From: Caprimulgus europaeus
Taxonomy: Eukaryota > Chordata > Aves > Caprimulgiformes > Caprimulgidae
Assembly: GCA_907165065.1 (NCBI GenBank)
Contig: OU015529.1
Span: forward strand, 7,675,054 to 7,739,053
Direction: 5' to 3'
Length of the DNA: 64,000 bases
Positions within the stretch are counted from its first letter, which is position 1. Each line of letters begins with the position of its first letter. The notes below the pieces were generated by a model that ran no database searches, was not told the origin of the DNA, and saw only the letters and a program-made list of their open reading frames with translations. Below are positions 11,664 to 24,795 of this stretch, piece after piece. A program made the position numbers and the translations under genes.

Positions 11664-13461
11664 ACTGGAAAGGTTGATAACCTCTGGCTGGAGAGTGGTG
11701 AGAAACGGGAATTTAGCCTACTCTGCAGCCACAGCAGGAGGTATACACACAGAAGAAATCACCGTATTTCACTCTCACACCAGCCCTTGCTTTTGTGTGC
11801 ACATGGAAGAAGCAGAGAGAACAGGACCTTACAGAAGTGTCTGAAACAAAAGCTCAACCTGAAGCTGCTCTAAAAGATTCTGTGAGTGAGGGAAGGACTT
11901 GTGGAAGTTTCAGTAGTACTATGTTTCTTCAATGAAAGCCTGTTAATTAATCATAAAGACTTAGATGGAAATAGTTTCTGGGGAAAAAAAAAAAAGTATG
12001 GAGCAGCCCAAATTTGTTTTCTGTTAGAAATAAGACACAGAGTTAAGTGAAGTATTTTAAAGAACAGTATTACAGTTATTTGGGAATCTGTCTCCCTTGT
12101 AAATTGAGAAATCATTAGGCATTTGTAAATTAAGTATTTTTATAGCACATAAAAAATAAAACCATAAAATATTTAATTGTTGTTGCTATTTATCGTGGAA
12201 GGCAAGACTTCTTGCCTCTGAAATGCTTTCTGTGGATACAAACCTGTTGATGAGTGGTTGAAGTTAATTCTTATGCGTGCTGGACTCAAATTCATAGACT
12301 TTAGTATGAACTCAGCTGCAGCCTATGTGATTGGTTAAACTGTTTTCATCTCAAACCCACTCTGAATCCCCAACAAAAATAGTAGGCCAGATGCCCAGAC
12401 TGCAGCTAGAGACCCTCATTAGGCATCATTTGCATCCTATTAACCACTGAGCTGTGGGTCATTCGCTGCCTGTCAACCATTCAAGTCATTCCTTTTGTGT
12501 TAATTAGTAGAGAAATAAGGAGTTAATGAAGATCTTATGATCTGTGATGATTCATCTTTGTTGTTTCAAACGAATCCCTGCTCTCTGAGCACTCCAATGA
12601 GCTCCTACACACCGAATAATAGAGAAATAGTCAGAGGGAGCTTAAGGGCGGCCTTTGGAGTGTTGTTCTCCAGGGACCTTTTGCATGGTGGGCTTTGTTA
12701 GCTAAAGATTAGAAGGAGTTAATTGCTTCAAGATTGCTAGCAGATTAGGTTACAGGGTGTGTTGTATCTATATAAGCATAAGTCAGGTCTAGTTAAAAGA
12801 TAGAAGATGCTTATTTTAATAAAATTATGAAAGAAAGAATTAATTTGTCATAGTGAAAATCTTATTTCTACTCTTAATTTGAGCACTTACAGATAAACGT
12901 AGTGCTGGTTTTGCTCTTGCTTTCCTTCTCAAAACGGGAGAGCACAGCTCATTACTGGGCAGTGTGGCTCCCTGGGCTGGTCCCAGCCTTTCCTCTGAGA
13001 TTCCATCCCTATTTGAGGAGGGTAGAGGAGGGCTGGGCTGCGTGGGAAGCTGCAGCTCACATCTCCTGTGGCTCCTCTTCTTCTTGCTCTGAGGGGATGA
13101 GGGCTCGTGGTCTGAGTGGTTTGTCAGTCTTCTTCCCTGGAAAGAGTGTTTTTCCAGGAACACAGGAGAATCCCACAACCTGCACTCCCAAACACCTGAC
13201 CCGAAGCCTCACCCCCATCACTGGGATAGTGATATAGCTTCCATAGGGAAGGATTTGCTCTGGCTCCAACAATGAGAAGCAGCTTCTACAACCTGGGGTC
13301 CACACATTTGGGTTTGCTCTTTGGTGTCCACTGATCCCTGTAGCTCCAGAGAGCTGCTGGTGCGAGACCTTCCCTAGACAGCACCACTCAGCAGATGCCA
13401 GTGGTCAATGGCATCAAAGATGGCTGAAAACTCTTTTTTTCAGACTCTTAATTTCAAAAAT

Positions 13462-13484
13462 AACAAACAAACAAACAAACAAAA
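13462..13484. repeat. CAAA microsatellite
   Basis: About five tandem CAAA units. Simple-sequence repeat without an associated SINE or LINE tail that I could recognise. Confidence 0.85.
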
Positions 13485-15179
13485 GCTAAACAGGCCTCTT
13501 CCCCAAAATTATTTCCTCTAGGTTTAAACCCTGAGGTTGAAGAAGAAATTGTTCCTACATCCAAGCCAGCTCTGATACTCAGGTGTATTTATTTTTACAA
13601 CAGGCAAATAAAGTTGAAAGTTTTGTTTCTTCTTCTATTTGCTTCTCTGGAGCAGAGACACTGGTTCAGGAACCAGGCTGGCACAGCTGGAGAGGTTAAT
13701 GCCTCTTCTTCCCCCATCATGATGCTGTGGGCTGCTGCTTCCAACAGAAAGAATATTGGAACATGCACTGATCTTCATCCTTTATGGCCTCGATGTATAC
13801 TAAAATAAACTCCAAATTTGATATTCTGGGCTATAAACCAAAGTAGGTGAATAAAGAAGAGCTTCTTGACGTGCAGGGTAGTTGCTGGTCTTCTTGCTGT
13901 GGTGGCAACAACTTCTGGAGGGAAGCTGAGGTGCTTTGTAAATTTGTCTTCTTGTGCAGAGGCTCTGCTGAACTACTCAACAACTTTTGGAGTTCCCATA
14001 ACTGGGGGACATGGACCAAGGACATCAGGAGCTGCTTCAGGACAAGAGATAATTGCTCCTCCTCTTCCTCCTTGCTGGATTTGTGAAAGGTACTGTAGTT
14101 GTTTTAGGAAACTAATGTCTTGTTTCTATTAAAAAAGAAAAAAAACCCAACCCAGAACTGAAATTAATTATTTAGATTTGCCAAATATCATGAAAGTTTT
14201 TATTAGACCTTTTTTTTTTCCCCATGTACATCTCTCAGGTGGAAAATAAAATTAATTATTTGTTCAGTGCTATATTAAAGTATCTGTGAATGTTGAGGTG
14301 CGTTTTAGCAATGAACAATATCCTGAAAGAGCTCAGGATCTGTCTGAAAAACACACTGCTCACTCTTCTCCATTTTAGCTCTCACAAATACTGGGTTGGT
14401 TAGAACTGGCTATTTTCTTATTTGTGAAGAAACACTGTGCAAATTGCAAAGATCTATCTGGTGAACAATTTTTTACATCCTATGGTGAAAATTATGTATA
14501 ATTTGTGTCTTCCTGGGTGTAAAAAAAAAGAAAAATAAAATAAAAACATATCCAAGGCAGATATTTGGCTCCTCTTAAATAGTATTTTCCTCATTTCATG
14601 GGTAAAGACATGAGGATAGTCTTGGTGAGGGGGCAGAGCGGCATGGGTTAGTCCCATCTCCTATGGCTTGCACACGTCCTTTGCACTGCCCCTGGCATTG
14701 ACATCCCCTCAGCACCTGGGGGAAGGAGATGTCCTGCAGATGCTTTGCCAGGGCGAGGGCTGTAAATAATTCCCTGGCTGATTCGTTATGTTAGAGTCCC
14801 TCTCAACTTTAATTGCTGTAAATGAGGAGAGGTTTCATACCCACTTAGATGTTAAAGGGAACAAACTCTACCCTGCCCTGACGCATGCATGAACAAGGGG
14901 CAAAAAGGGAGGTCAGTGCAAGTGATGAGGGAATGGTAGCCATGATTCTTGTGTAACATCAGAGCGCTGCAGGAGATGGGAATGTAACTGGAGGTGGAAC
15001 AGGTGCCAGGGGAATCCCAGAGAGCAAGCATGGGATGGGGTGGGAGTGGGAACACAACCTGCAAGACACAGCCCAGCTCCTCTTCAAATAACCAAAGCTA
15101 AAGCTGAGCAAGTGCAGGGCCACTGCTTAAGCTTTATCCCCTTAAGTCTAGCCCAGATTTCACTGCCTGCACTAGCAAC

Positions 15180-15640
15180 GTGGTGACTATAGATATTTTT
15201 TTCCTTCTCCCGTGACATCAGTCGGAAAGAGCCGGCTTTTGCATGGGGGCAGGAGCAGGGGAAGAGGCAGAGAGAGAGAAGAGGGAAAAAAAAATAAGCA
15301 GAAGTAATTTATTCGGGATCTTTGAGAGGATAATAGCCAATTATTTGTTTATAACACTGGTTAAATTTTCATTAGGCAGATTAATGGAATATCATGTACT
15401 GTCAACATTGGACTGAGGGGTGGTCTGTAAGAGATAAACGGGCAAACAGTCGATGTGTCTCCCTGAGTAAATTAGTTTTTGCTTTCCTGTTTTTCATATG
15501 AAAATGGAAAGGTGGACAAGGTGGTGCATTTTAAAACAGGTCTCAAGATGGGCCAAATCAGTTAAATATGAAAGCAATTCTAGTAATAAATACATTATAA
15601 TAACTTAGCATCGTGCCTATCATTTTGATTTCATGAAAGT
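15180..15640. promoter_or_regulatory. Candidate conserved non-coding element
   Basis: The segment contains a CCAAT word followed by TTGTTTAT (FOX-like) around 15338-15352, a GATTAATGG homeodomain-like word near 15380, and an uninterrupted low-repeat AT-rich texture on both sides of a purine tract. Several isolated CpGs survive in it, which is unusual in otherwise methylated AT-rich DNA and can reflect constraint. The words are seen; constraint and enhancer function are inference. Confidence 0.22.
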
Positions 15641-15702
15641 CTGGCATAATGTAGATTTTTAACCTGCTCTCTTAATACACATTTCCTCTTCCTGAACTTC
15701 AG

Positions 15703-15780
15703 CGTTTCTTGCTGTGAGGTGAAAGCATATTACTTTTTTTTGCCTGATTTTTCTGTGTAATCTGTTCAGTATTACAGCTG
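15703..15780 (+). other. Possible short non-coding exon
   Basis: A pyrimidine-rich acceptor (TTTCCTCTTCCTGAACTTCAG) ends at 15702 and a consensus donor (GTAAGTG) begins at 15781, giving a 78-base segment. Its interior is T-rich, which is less exon-like, and a second AG lies at 15768-15769. The donor context CAGCTGGTAAGTG is identical over 13 bases to the donor at 24796. Weaker than the candidates at 4278 and 24692. Confidence 0.15.
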
Positions 15781-16513
15781 GTAAGTGCTAGAGGCTCACA
15801 GCTCTTTCTTGTGAATTCTGGTATTATCATACTGGATAGCATGAGCAGTCCCCTCTAAGTACTGTATTATCAGCATCAGAACCCCTGAGTGGTTGTGGTT
15901 GCACATCCTCCTCTTTTGAAGTCAGAATATTTCTTAACGTATTAGCCTGGGATTTTCAGACAAGATGCAGAGAGGCAGACACCCAAATTTCAGTGGGAGT
16001 CAGTGCCTGAAGTCCACTTAACCTCTTTGAAAATCTCAAGACATTTTATAGGAGAGCCAAGCCACACAGAGGGTCTCGTCAGCCTCATCACCTTAATTTG
16101 ACTTCACAGCTCTGCTGCTCTAAGCGCCACATGGGCAGGTGGAGAAGAGAAGTCCTCTCCAGGGAACACAGCTCTGGAATACACAGCAGGTTTAAAACAG
16201 CCCCAAGACATTTCATTCAGACTTGACCACTGATAGTTACAGAGCACAGAAATGGCCTCTTGCTACTAGAAATGGCAAAATCTTTATTTCTGATGGCATG
16301 TGATTATGGCAGTGCCAGGTAGGTTCCCACTTACAGGCAGTACTTGGTGACATTTGCTCTCTTAGGTTACAAGTCTGCTCAACTTTGAGGCTGTATGATA
16401 ATTCCAAGAATATTATTCATTACTATGCTTCTTAAAATTGCAATTTTAATATCCATATCTACAAAAATGATCTGATGTTTTGTTTATGAAATCCTCAAGT
16501 ACTTACATTACTT

Positions 16514-16515
16514 TA

Positions 16516-16555
<40 letters not shown>
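16514..16555. repeat. (TA)n microsatellite joined to a T-tract
   Basis: Around twelve TA units are followed directly by about eighteen T residues. It is a low-complexity, easily melted sequence and likely length-polymorphic. Assembly errors are also common in such tracts. Confidence 0.92.
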
Positions 16556-16557
<2 letters not shown>

Positions 16558-17127
16558 CATGGTGAGGGGACAACTCATACTTCTCACGTGTTACTCTGAC
16601 CTCATCAGAACATCAGTAAAGAAAACAGATCTGAGAATGCAGTAATGATGCATGGCACTGGTGTGAAGCCATATTCCTTGGGTTTGTTATTGCAGCCTTC
16701 TTAAAAGTCCACCTCTAGTGTGATCATAGATCTACCTTTAGAAGTATTTTTTTTTCTTATTTTCATCAACCAGGAGGCTCACTATGCTTTTCTTCTGTCA
16801 CACAACATGGGACCTTGCCGTGTGTCAACATAAGGAGCAGCAGCAGCATGATCCAGGCCATGCCAGTGTTTTCATGCTGATCTCCAGGGACAAGTTCACT
16901 CCAGATTCTTAAATTCATTTATCTCTTAAATATTGTGTTGGGGACTGCTTTTTGTTTCCCAGTAAAAGTTGTTTATTGATACATATAAGGTATTTTTCAA
17001 CATGTATAAGGTGTTTGTCATCTATAAATGGCTTCTACATGCTTGATAGCTTTAACTGTGTTCCTGTGGCAAGGCAGGGATCCCAATACACATGAGTAGT
17101 CAGGTGCATGTTCATAAATTGTTCTGA

Positions 17128-17574
17128 AATCATAGAACCAGAGGATGGTTTGGGTTAGAAGAGACTTTTAAAGGTCATCTAGTCCAACCCCCCTGCAGTG
17201 AGCAGGGACATCTTCAACCAGATCAGGTTGCTCAGAGCCTCATCCAACCTGATCTTGAATGTTTCCAGGGATGGGACTTCTACCACCTCCCTGGGCAATC
17301 TGGGCCAGTGTTTCACCATCCTTATTGCAAAAAAATTCTTCCTTATATCTAGTCTAAATCTCCTCTCTTTTAGTTTAAAGCCATTATCCCTTGTCCTATC
17401 GCTACAGGCCCTGCTAAAAAGTCTGTCCCCATCTTTCTTATAAGCCCCCCTTTAGTATTGAAAGGCTGCAATAAGGACTTCCCAGACCCTTCTCTTCTCC
17501 AGGCTAAACAACCCCAGCTCTCTCAGCCTTTCTTCATAGGAAAGGTGTTCCAGCCCTCTGATAAGTTTTGAGGA
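17128..17574 (-). mobile_element. CR1 LINE fragment, 3' end
   Basis: Minus-strand CR1. The 3' end at 17128 has only about one degenerate terminal unit (AATCATAGAA) followed by the conserved block (AGGTCATCTAGTCCAACCCC near 17171). It continues through the ORF2 end to about 17574 with the CAGCCTTTCTTCATAGGAAA segment. The 3' UTR segment with AGATCAGGTTGCTCAGAGCC differs from the copies at 4970 and 36782, so this is a separate CR1 subfamily. The open frame at 17198-17443 on + is antisense and not a gene. Confidence 0.92.
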
Positions 17575-20500
17575 CAAAAATCAACCTGAAATATTGTTAA
17601 CAAATACTGGACATTGAGCTACATGTATGGCAAAAAGATACAGTTGATGTCTTTGACTTTCAAAACCTGAAAAGAATTCCTGTTTTCAAAGCAAGCAAAG
17701 CTTTAGCTGAGTTCTTAGGTTGGATTTTACCTGTTGTGTAGACCCATTTGCCCTGGTCCTGCAGGTATATGATGTATGGAAATGTTTTTGAATTTAAACA
17801 AGAACAAAGGTAAAAATTGAGACATATTCAGGAATTTCATTTCTAAAAATGTTTCCTTTTTAAGAGCATGAAATGGCCATTTTAAAACATTCCATTTTGA
17901 TTATGCCAGAATGATACAATAAAAGCAGATGTATTTTACAATTTCTCTGGAGAAATTGAATTGAATCAAAACAAAACCAGAATGGCTAGCGAAACATTCC
18001 TCTTGAACATGAACCTGTTTTTATCAAAATCAAGACATCCCAGAAAAAAACCTCAGCATTTTATGACAGTAAAGTCATTATGGGGGAAAAAAATATATAT
18101 CAGCAAATGTTACTGAATTGTTGGGTGCACATTGGTGCTGAAAAACGTGCACTACTGAGAAGTGGTTTTTTTCTGATATGACCAGATCCACTGTGATTAC
18201 CTGCTCATTTCAGGTGATTCTATTTCTCTTTGACCAGTCCAAATCTTGCCTGCTTCCATGAAGAAGCCTTTAATGACACCTGTGTCTAAGTGGGGTAAAT
18301 GAGATCAGAACAGGTCCTTGACAGCAATGCCCTATGAAATACACCAAGTACTGTCATGAAGTGTATTTATTTTCTAGTTTCCATTCTATTTTTGACTGAA
18401 AGTTGTTACTGTGATGCAGGATCTATGCTGGCATCTTTAAGGAGTTCAAATGTTTGCTAGTAAAGCTCTGGACATCTATAATGAATGGGATTATCTATAC
18501 TACTCATCAGTGTAGTAAGAATAGCACTAATAATGCAAGTAAATTCTCACCTTGCAGAAGTTTTTATGTTTCATCTGGGTAGTGAATCTGTTCACTCATA
18601 AATTTTGCTTTGTTTTTTGTTTTGGGGTTGTTTTTTTAAAAAAAAAAAACAGAAAGAAAAGAAAGAATTAGTGTTCTAGCAAGTCTGCTCTATTTTTCTT
18701 GTATGAATTTAAAAGATATGTGAATTTTGGAGGAGAAAAAAGAGAATTGGTATGTACTTGATATAAAATGCTGTGCAGTATGAAGTCCATCCTGCAAAAA
18801 ATTCTTAAGAAGCATGGTAGCAACTAGCAAAAGTGTTACTCTAAAACTGCCAGTAGCAGTTTTGTTACAGTTCCATTGAAGAAAAATATTCACTGAGAAA
18901 GGAATTAATTCTTTCCCTGTATCCATCCAGATATTGTCCACTTGTGTGAATAGAAGATATGTGTGCATATGTATGGAGGTATCTTTCTTCATAACAAATA
19001 GTCCACATGATAAGCTCATATGGGTTTTGTGGAATATTTATATTTCCCTTGCTCACTGTGAGCCAAACTTCTCTCACAAGAGATATAATTAGCAAAGTCA
19101 TCAAAGTAGATATATTTTTAGCAAGCATCTTTCATTTCCACAACATTCTTCCAAAATCTTCCACTTTGGAAAGAAAATAATTTTAAAAATCCCACCCATA
19201 AGGATGAGGCAAAATGTGAGATTCAATTTGTGCACACAGATATGTCATTTCAGAGGATGGCAAGCTTCCACTTCCCTAAATGGACAGGTCTGCTTTCACT
19301 GAAGCATTAATGAAGTCTGACCCTCTATTAACTATAAAAGGAGCTTCAGTTTAGAGCTGGTTTTGTTGGGTTTTTTTTAATGTTAATGTAATTTACCACA
19401 TAGAGTGACTAATCTCCACATTTCAATACATTAGTTAAAATGAGGTGGTGTCTATCCCATTTTGGGATTAGTAAATCTACTAGAGACTTGCCTTTTGCCT
19501 GTGATGTAATTCTTCCTTGTCAGGCTGTCATCATTAGTGCCCTTTACTTGCAGTACTCAAAATAACCAGCAATAACCTGTATGCAAGTTGAGGTTTTAAA
19601 AGAAGACTTCATCAGTTAGGCTCCCAAATCCCTTCAAAGAACAGTTGTGCTTGGTCTCTCATCAATTCTAAATCCTTTTGGAAATCCTAACACTGACTCA
19701 TGCTAAAGGATCAAGTATATTCTATAAAGCAAGAGGTTTAGTGGCTGCTCTGTTAGCAGAACAGAAGGAATAAAGTCACTCTTGGGTGATTCCCCAAAAT
19801 ACCTTTCTTCTGAAATGGCCTCGTGAGATCTCCTGGTGTGCTATCATAGTTTCATTTAAAACAACTGATAATATCCTGAGGCTCACAGATATGATCTCTG
19901 CTTCCAGTTATATTCGAGTCTCTGACGGCAAAATTTGGCCAACTCAATTTTAAATACAACACCTAGGATGTTAACAAAATATGTTTCACGTGGCTGGTAA
20001 AGTGGCTGCTTTTTATTTCAAAGCCATTGACTTCAAAGGCTGCTTGGATTGTGTGTGTGTGTTTTCTTTTAAAAACCTTCATACTGTTTCTGTCTTTTTT
20101 TCTCACTATCAAATAGATCATTACATTTTCAACACTTAAGGACAAAAATTCTTCTCTCAGATCTGCACGGCAGATCTTGACAGTAATATTCAGCTCTTCC
20201 CCACATGCAGGGAACTCCTGTTGACATCAAGGAGAGAAATGGAGACGTGTGCAGGTAGGTCTAAGGAGGATGCTGGCACCGAGACCCTCCGGCCAAGGTC
20301 TGGTGAGAAATCTGACCTCTCTTTTACAATGGCCTTGGCATTTTGGTGCCATTTCCATTACATTTTCAGCAGCTGACCTTGAGGAGCCATTGAACTTCCA
20401 TTTTTTGACACCAACTGCACTCAGAATTTCAGCTACAGTGTTCAGGGCCATATTGATACTCCCTCACATTCACCTGCCTGGGATTCCCTTGCTGCCAGGG

Positions 20501-22934
20501 TTATTTCTGATAAATAGCAGATTTTGTTAGCCCCATCACACAGTTAATTAGCCATGCATTTAGGAACAGCCTCCTATTTTTGTTTGTTTTCCTTAGCACC
20601 AAATACTGTGCTGCATGTTTACTGTGAACCTTGGCATTGGTAAGTTTATGTTTGGCATTGTATTTATTCCTATCCGTCAAACTTATTAATAACATGAACT
20701 CCATAGCAAGTGTCAAGTTGATGGTCAAGGGAGGGGATGTTTATTGGTTTATTTGGTTCGGTTGGGCTTTACTTCATCTTTGTTAATGTTAATAAAGTGT
20801 TTCTGAAGCAGAAGAAACTTGGGCAGACAGCTGTTTATTACAGTTCAAAATGCCATGAGGTTGGTGCTGCTCTCCACTAACATGTATGACTTTGTTTCAT
20901 TTCTCTTTTGATTTTTACCATGAGTGTATTCTCAGAACTTTTCTAAGCATCTTCTTTTCCCATCTCTTCAAACAAATAAAATAAATCCAATGCCCAAAAC
21001 AGTCCAAGTATGAAAAGGAATAGCTCAGCCATGGTACAATGTCTTCCCCAAAAACCCAGCTACCACGGAGAAGGACTAGCCATTTAAATAGGCACATTTT
21101 TAAAAAAAAAAATCTATTAAAATAGATTTATTTCTTCACTTCTCATTTCAATCTTCCATTGTGTATGTTTAATGAATAGGACAAGAAGGGTGAATAAGTT
21201 AAATAAGGTGAATAAGTTAAATAAGGCAAATAAGGCCATGGTTAACTTAACTAGTTATATGATTAATTCTTTGCTCTAGCTATTTTACTCATGTGGGAGT
21301 GTTTGTGTGTGTTATGTATATTAAAAATCAGTTCAGTGATTTAAAGTCACAGGGTTTTTATTTATATAAATGTACATCTGTTGTCAAATAGAGTGGCTTA
21401 AACAGAATCTTACTGTGAGCATTCAGACCAAGATCCAGGATGATGAAGAATCAGTCCTTAAATAACCAGAGGCTTTTTGCTGGTGCAAATATTTCTCAGA
21501 CATAGCCTAACTGATCATGTAAAGGATTTTTGTGGAGAATTATTGTACAGAATATTGCCTTCAGTACCATCATCTCTCTCTTGCAGCCATCCACTCGTGG
21601 GAGTCCATGGTCTCACTGCACATTGAGGAGAGAACAGAGCAGAGCACAGTCATGAGAAAGTCCATCAAAAACTGTCCTCCAGTGAACACAAAACTCTCTC
21701 TGAAGCTTTGCAAGAACCACTCCTGAGCAACAGCTCCACACCAGAGTCATTGTCCCATCAGAAGAAGTGTAAATCACGGAGTATGGGCTTCCAGCTTTGC
21801 CCACCACTCAGAGGACACATCAAAGCAAAAATATTATTGTAGTGTCTGCGGCCACTAAGCCGAACCAGAGAGGAGTGAAGGGGACTGGAGACACAGCCAG
21901 TGCTGACTTATCCCCACTATGTTCAGTCTCATAGTTGAAGTTTCTGTGTTAGATGTTTAATTGCACTAATTTCTCCCTGCAGCCATCTACAGGCACACGT
22001 GGAAGGTGATTTTGATCCTCAGGCCACCACAGAGTGATTCAGTTGTCTGTCCCTCCACTGAATGTGAAAGATCCCAGGACAATTTTACTGCTAGGTTATG
22101 ATACTGGTTCCTAAAGTGAGATGAATCTAAGCAATGCTGAAGAGATACAACCCTTGTTAATCATGAGGAAATATAGACAGGAGTGAAGGTGTGTGGTAAC
22201 CAAACATCCTTTAGGAGGTTTCTCATCCCTGCTGCTACTGGCTGCTCTGGGAATCACACACAGGTGCTTGTTTCAAAAATTCAAAATTCAGAGAACACTT
22301 TTGGTGGGACACAGAATTTTGTGCTGCTCTCTCCTGGCACAAGCAACATTTTTACCACCAAACCAGGTTACAACACCTGTATTGCAGATTCCAGTTCTGC
22401 TGGAATCTTTCTTAAGCATTTGCACAAAACAATAAAAATAAAATAACAAAGAATGAATACAAAGGTTGGGTGAGTAAATGTGCCTAAATTTCAAATTACT
22501 CTATTGCTCATTTATTCCATTCACTTTCATGTAGCAGAACCCCATACTGGAACCTTCCTTTCACTCTGCCTTGCTGGTCTCTGCTATTTCAAAACCCTGC
22601 TTAGATACCCTCTGCACTGCTTTAAATACAGAAGCTGAATGGACACTGGCTATAATGGTTTCACATGGGTCTTTTCAATTTTTGCCATAGCAGACAGCAA
22701 AGTGAGAGGACTAAGATTCAGTCTCTTAAAAAGCTTTTGTCTGAGCTCAGGAAAAGCAAATTTACCACATTCTGTCAAATCCTTATATTGATATTTATGT
22801 ATAATGGAGAGAGAAAATTCATGATGTGTCATTCAGCCATATAAGATGAAAGTGATTTTCTGTCTTTTTACTGGATAATGGGAAGATTCATTATAACCTG
22901 TGACCTTCCAAAAGTGTCTGAAGGGCATATCTGG
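17575..22934. other. Non-coding interval
   Basis: Unique AT-rich sequence without a recognisable gene. A T/A homopolymer junction lies near 18631-18650, a short GT run near 20050-20062, and an 18-base tandem duplication at 21190-21225. Open frames such as 18690-19019 (-) and 20249-20530 (+) are short and overlap frames on the other strand, with no domain visible. Confidence 0.55.
21190..21234. repeat. 18-base tandem duplication plus half unit
   Basis: The unit GTGAATAAGTTAAATAAG occurs twice in exact tandem (21190-21207 and 21208-21225), followed by a related nine-base half (GCAAATAAG). The perfect identity points to a recent slippage or replication event. Confidence 0.85.
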
Positions 22935-23114
22935 TCAAGCATTGGAACAGGCTGCCCAGGGAAGTGGTGGAGTCACTATTCCTGGAGGTGTTCAAAACAG
23001 TGTGTAGGCATGGCACTTCAGGACATGGTTTAGTGGCCATGGTAGTGTTGGGTTGATGGTTGGACTTGATGACCTTGGAGGTCTTTTCCAGCCTTAATGA
23101 TTCTATGATTCTAT
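22935..23114 (+). mobile_element. Short CR1 LINE fragment, 3' end
   Basis: Plus-strand CR1 3' terminus. It carries GGAACAGGCTGCCCAGGGAA, a 3' UTR of the 'TGGCACTT..GGACATGGTTTAG' type, GATGACCTTGGAGGTCTTTT, and the terminal ATTCTATGATTCTAT. The 3' UTR variant differs from the other five copies, so it represents another CR1 subfamily. The frame on the minus strand at 22891-23211 is an antisense shadow. Confidence 0.92.
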
Positions 23115-24469
23115 ATCTGACCTTCAGCAATGAAACAATTTCCCAAACGTGACAAATTACACACACAAATGAAATACATTCCTGTGCTGCAAATAAATAT
23201 ATGTCTTTCAACAGAGACTAGTTTGAATTCCAGATTTTTAACAACGCTTGATGATCTATTTATGCAGAAACTTTCAAAACATTAGTAGCAAAAAAATCCC
23301 TGACCTGAATGGTAACTCTATCTCCACCCATGTCCTCTGTTTTCTCTGCATGCTCTTGACAAGTTAACAAGGAAGATTTACACTTCCTTATATTTTAGAG
23401 CTGTCATGAAAACTTATCCAAACTTTGCATCCCTAATCTTCAGAATAACAACAGGAACGATGAATTATGTCTGATATCTCTATTACTGTTAGATAAATAG
23501 TGCTGAGCTGTGCTGACGCTGGCATTCACGCCCAGCTTGTATCAGGCACAGGGGTACCACGGATGCTTGGAGGATTTTTTGGAGACCCTGACTTGCCTGT
23601 GGATTTAAGGCTGCCCCAGGCAGCGGTGAGGGAAGGGACTCTAACAGGCCCAGGGCTGGTTTGGGATGGGCTGCCTGGAGGTGCAGCTGGCTCCCTACAT
23701 CCAGCACCCCATGGGGGGATGGGATTTAGGGTCAGACCCAGCCCCTGCTATCACACCCAGTTGCCTCCTGGGTTTCCTTTCCCATCAGGGCCAAGGTGGG
23801 ATATGCATGGAAGAAGCTACACTTCCAATGGGCTGTGGATTTAACTTCCCAGGAAGCCATGTGGTACTCTCAACCTCTGAGGTTACTGGTTTTATTTTAA
23901 TTTTGGATCTTGGGTATATTTTTTATTGTTACTGTTGCCTGTCACAAATTTTCAGAAATGCACACACACCACAGCTTTAGGATCAAATGAAAAACTGAAT
24001 AAATCAACATGTTACTGATGATGGATTAAAAATACTTCCGGTAGAGTAACGTCCTCTCACCGTGCATCTGTTGAGGAGGACTCTGTTATCCTTTTGGGCA
24101 TCTTTTAGGTGTATTAATTAGTACCAGCTGTGACTGGTACCAGCTGTAACTACTTCAACTCCAAGAGCTGCTGAAGGGATCCCCCCCTCCAGCATTCACA
24201 CAGCTCTTTGGGGTGAACGTGCTCTCCCCATCATGTGTTGGGGATGCAGGAGGAAGACACATGCTGGGATGATCAAACGTTCCATGTGACTGCAAACTGG
24301 ATGTGTGAGGTGGGATGTGGCCCTAATCCCTTTCATGGCATACATGCTATCATACCATATTAAAGTACATTACCACTAAACACAAGTAACATTGTTTTCT
24401 GTGTTAGGGATGCATGCATTTCATTTATAATTTGAGACTGTTATGAAGCAGACAAATAATTAGTCAGAG

Positions 24470-24502
24470 TTCTTGAATTGTTCTTGAATTGTTCTTGAAT
24501 TG
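24470..24502. repeat. 11-base unit in three perfect tandem copies
   Basis: The unit TTCTTGAATTG is repeated exactly three times (24470-24480, 24481-24491, 24492-24502). It is a small minisatellite-like array without sequence divergence, and probably length-variable. Confidence 0.9.
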
Positions 24503-24691
24503 TTGAAAAAAATAAAATATTTCAGGACTATTTCATCTTGGTCAGATACTACCTTCCATTGTACAGCTGGTACTGCCTTTTCATTCTGCAGCAAAGAGTC
24601 TGAGGTCAGGGAGTGCCTTCCTCTTTGTCTGATCTCTATTAACTCTCTCTGGAAAAAGTTGTCCTCTAACAGTTTTTTTTTTTTCCCTCAG

Positions 24692-24795
24692 CATGCCTTT
24701 TTGGGACTGATCCTTTAAATTTCACAGAATCAAGCTGATACATCTTTTGAATGAACTTGCTGCTATTTGCTCTCACTGTCTCCCTTTTCCAGCTG
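24692..24795 (+). other. Candidate non-coding exon with strong splice sites
   Basis: A long pyrimidine tract (T-run then CCCTCAG) ends at 24691 and a consensus donor (CAGCTG then GTAAGTG) begins at 24796, bounding 104 bases. Every forward frame is closed within the segment (TAA, TGA and TGA), so it could only be a non-coding or untranslated exon. The T-run is a textbook acceptor tract, but runs of T are common in this window, so chance is a real alternative. Confidence 0.28.

Larger units (their letters stand above)
11664..17127. other. Non-coding interval
   Basis: Unique sequence with no supported gene. Short frames at 12840-13305 and 13614-14132 on both strands overlap one another and show no domain; I regard them as chance in a moderately GC-rich patch. 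It includes A-rich runs (11981-11992), a CAAA microsatellite (13462-13484), regulatory-looking stretches near 12430-12560 and 15180-15640, and a purine-rich tract at about 15250-15295. Confidence 0.55.
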
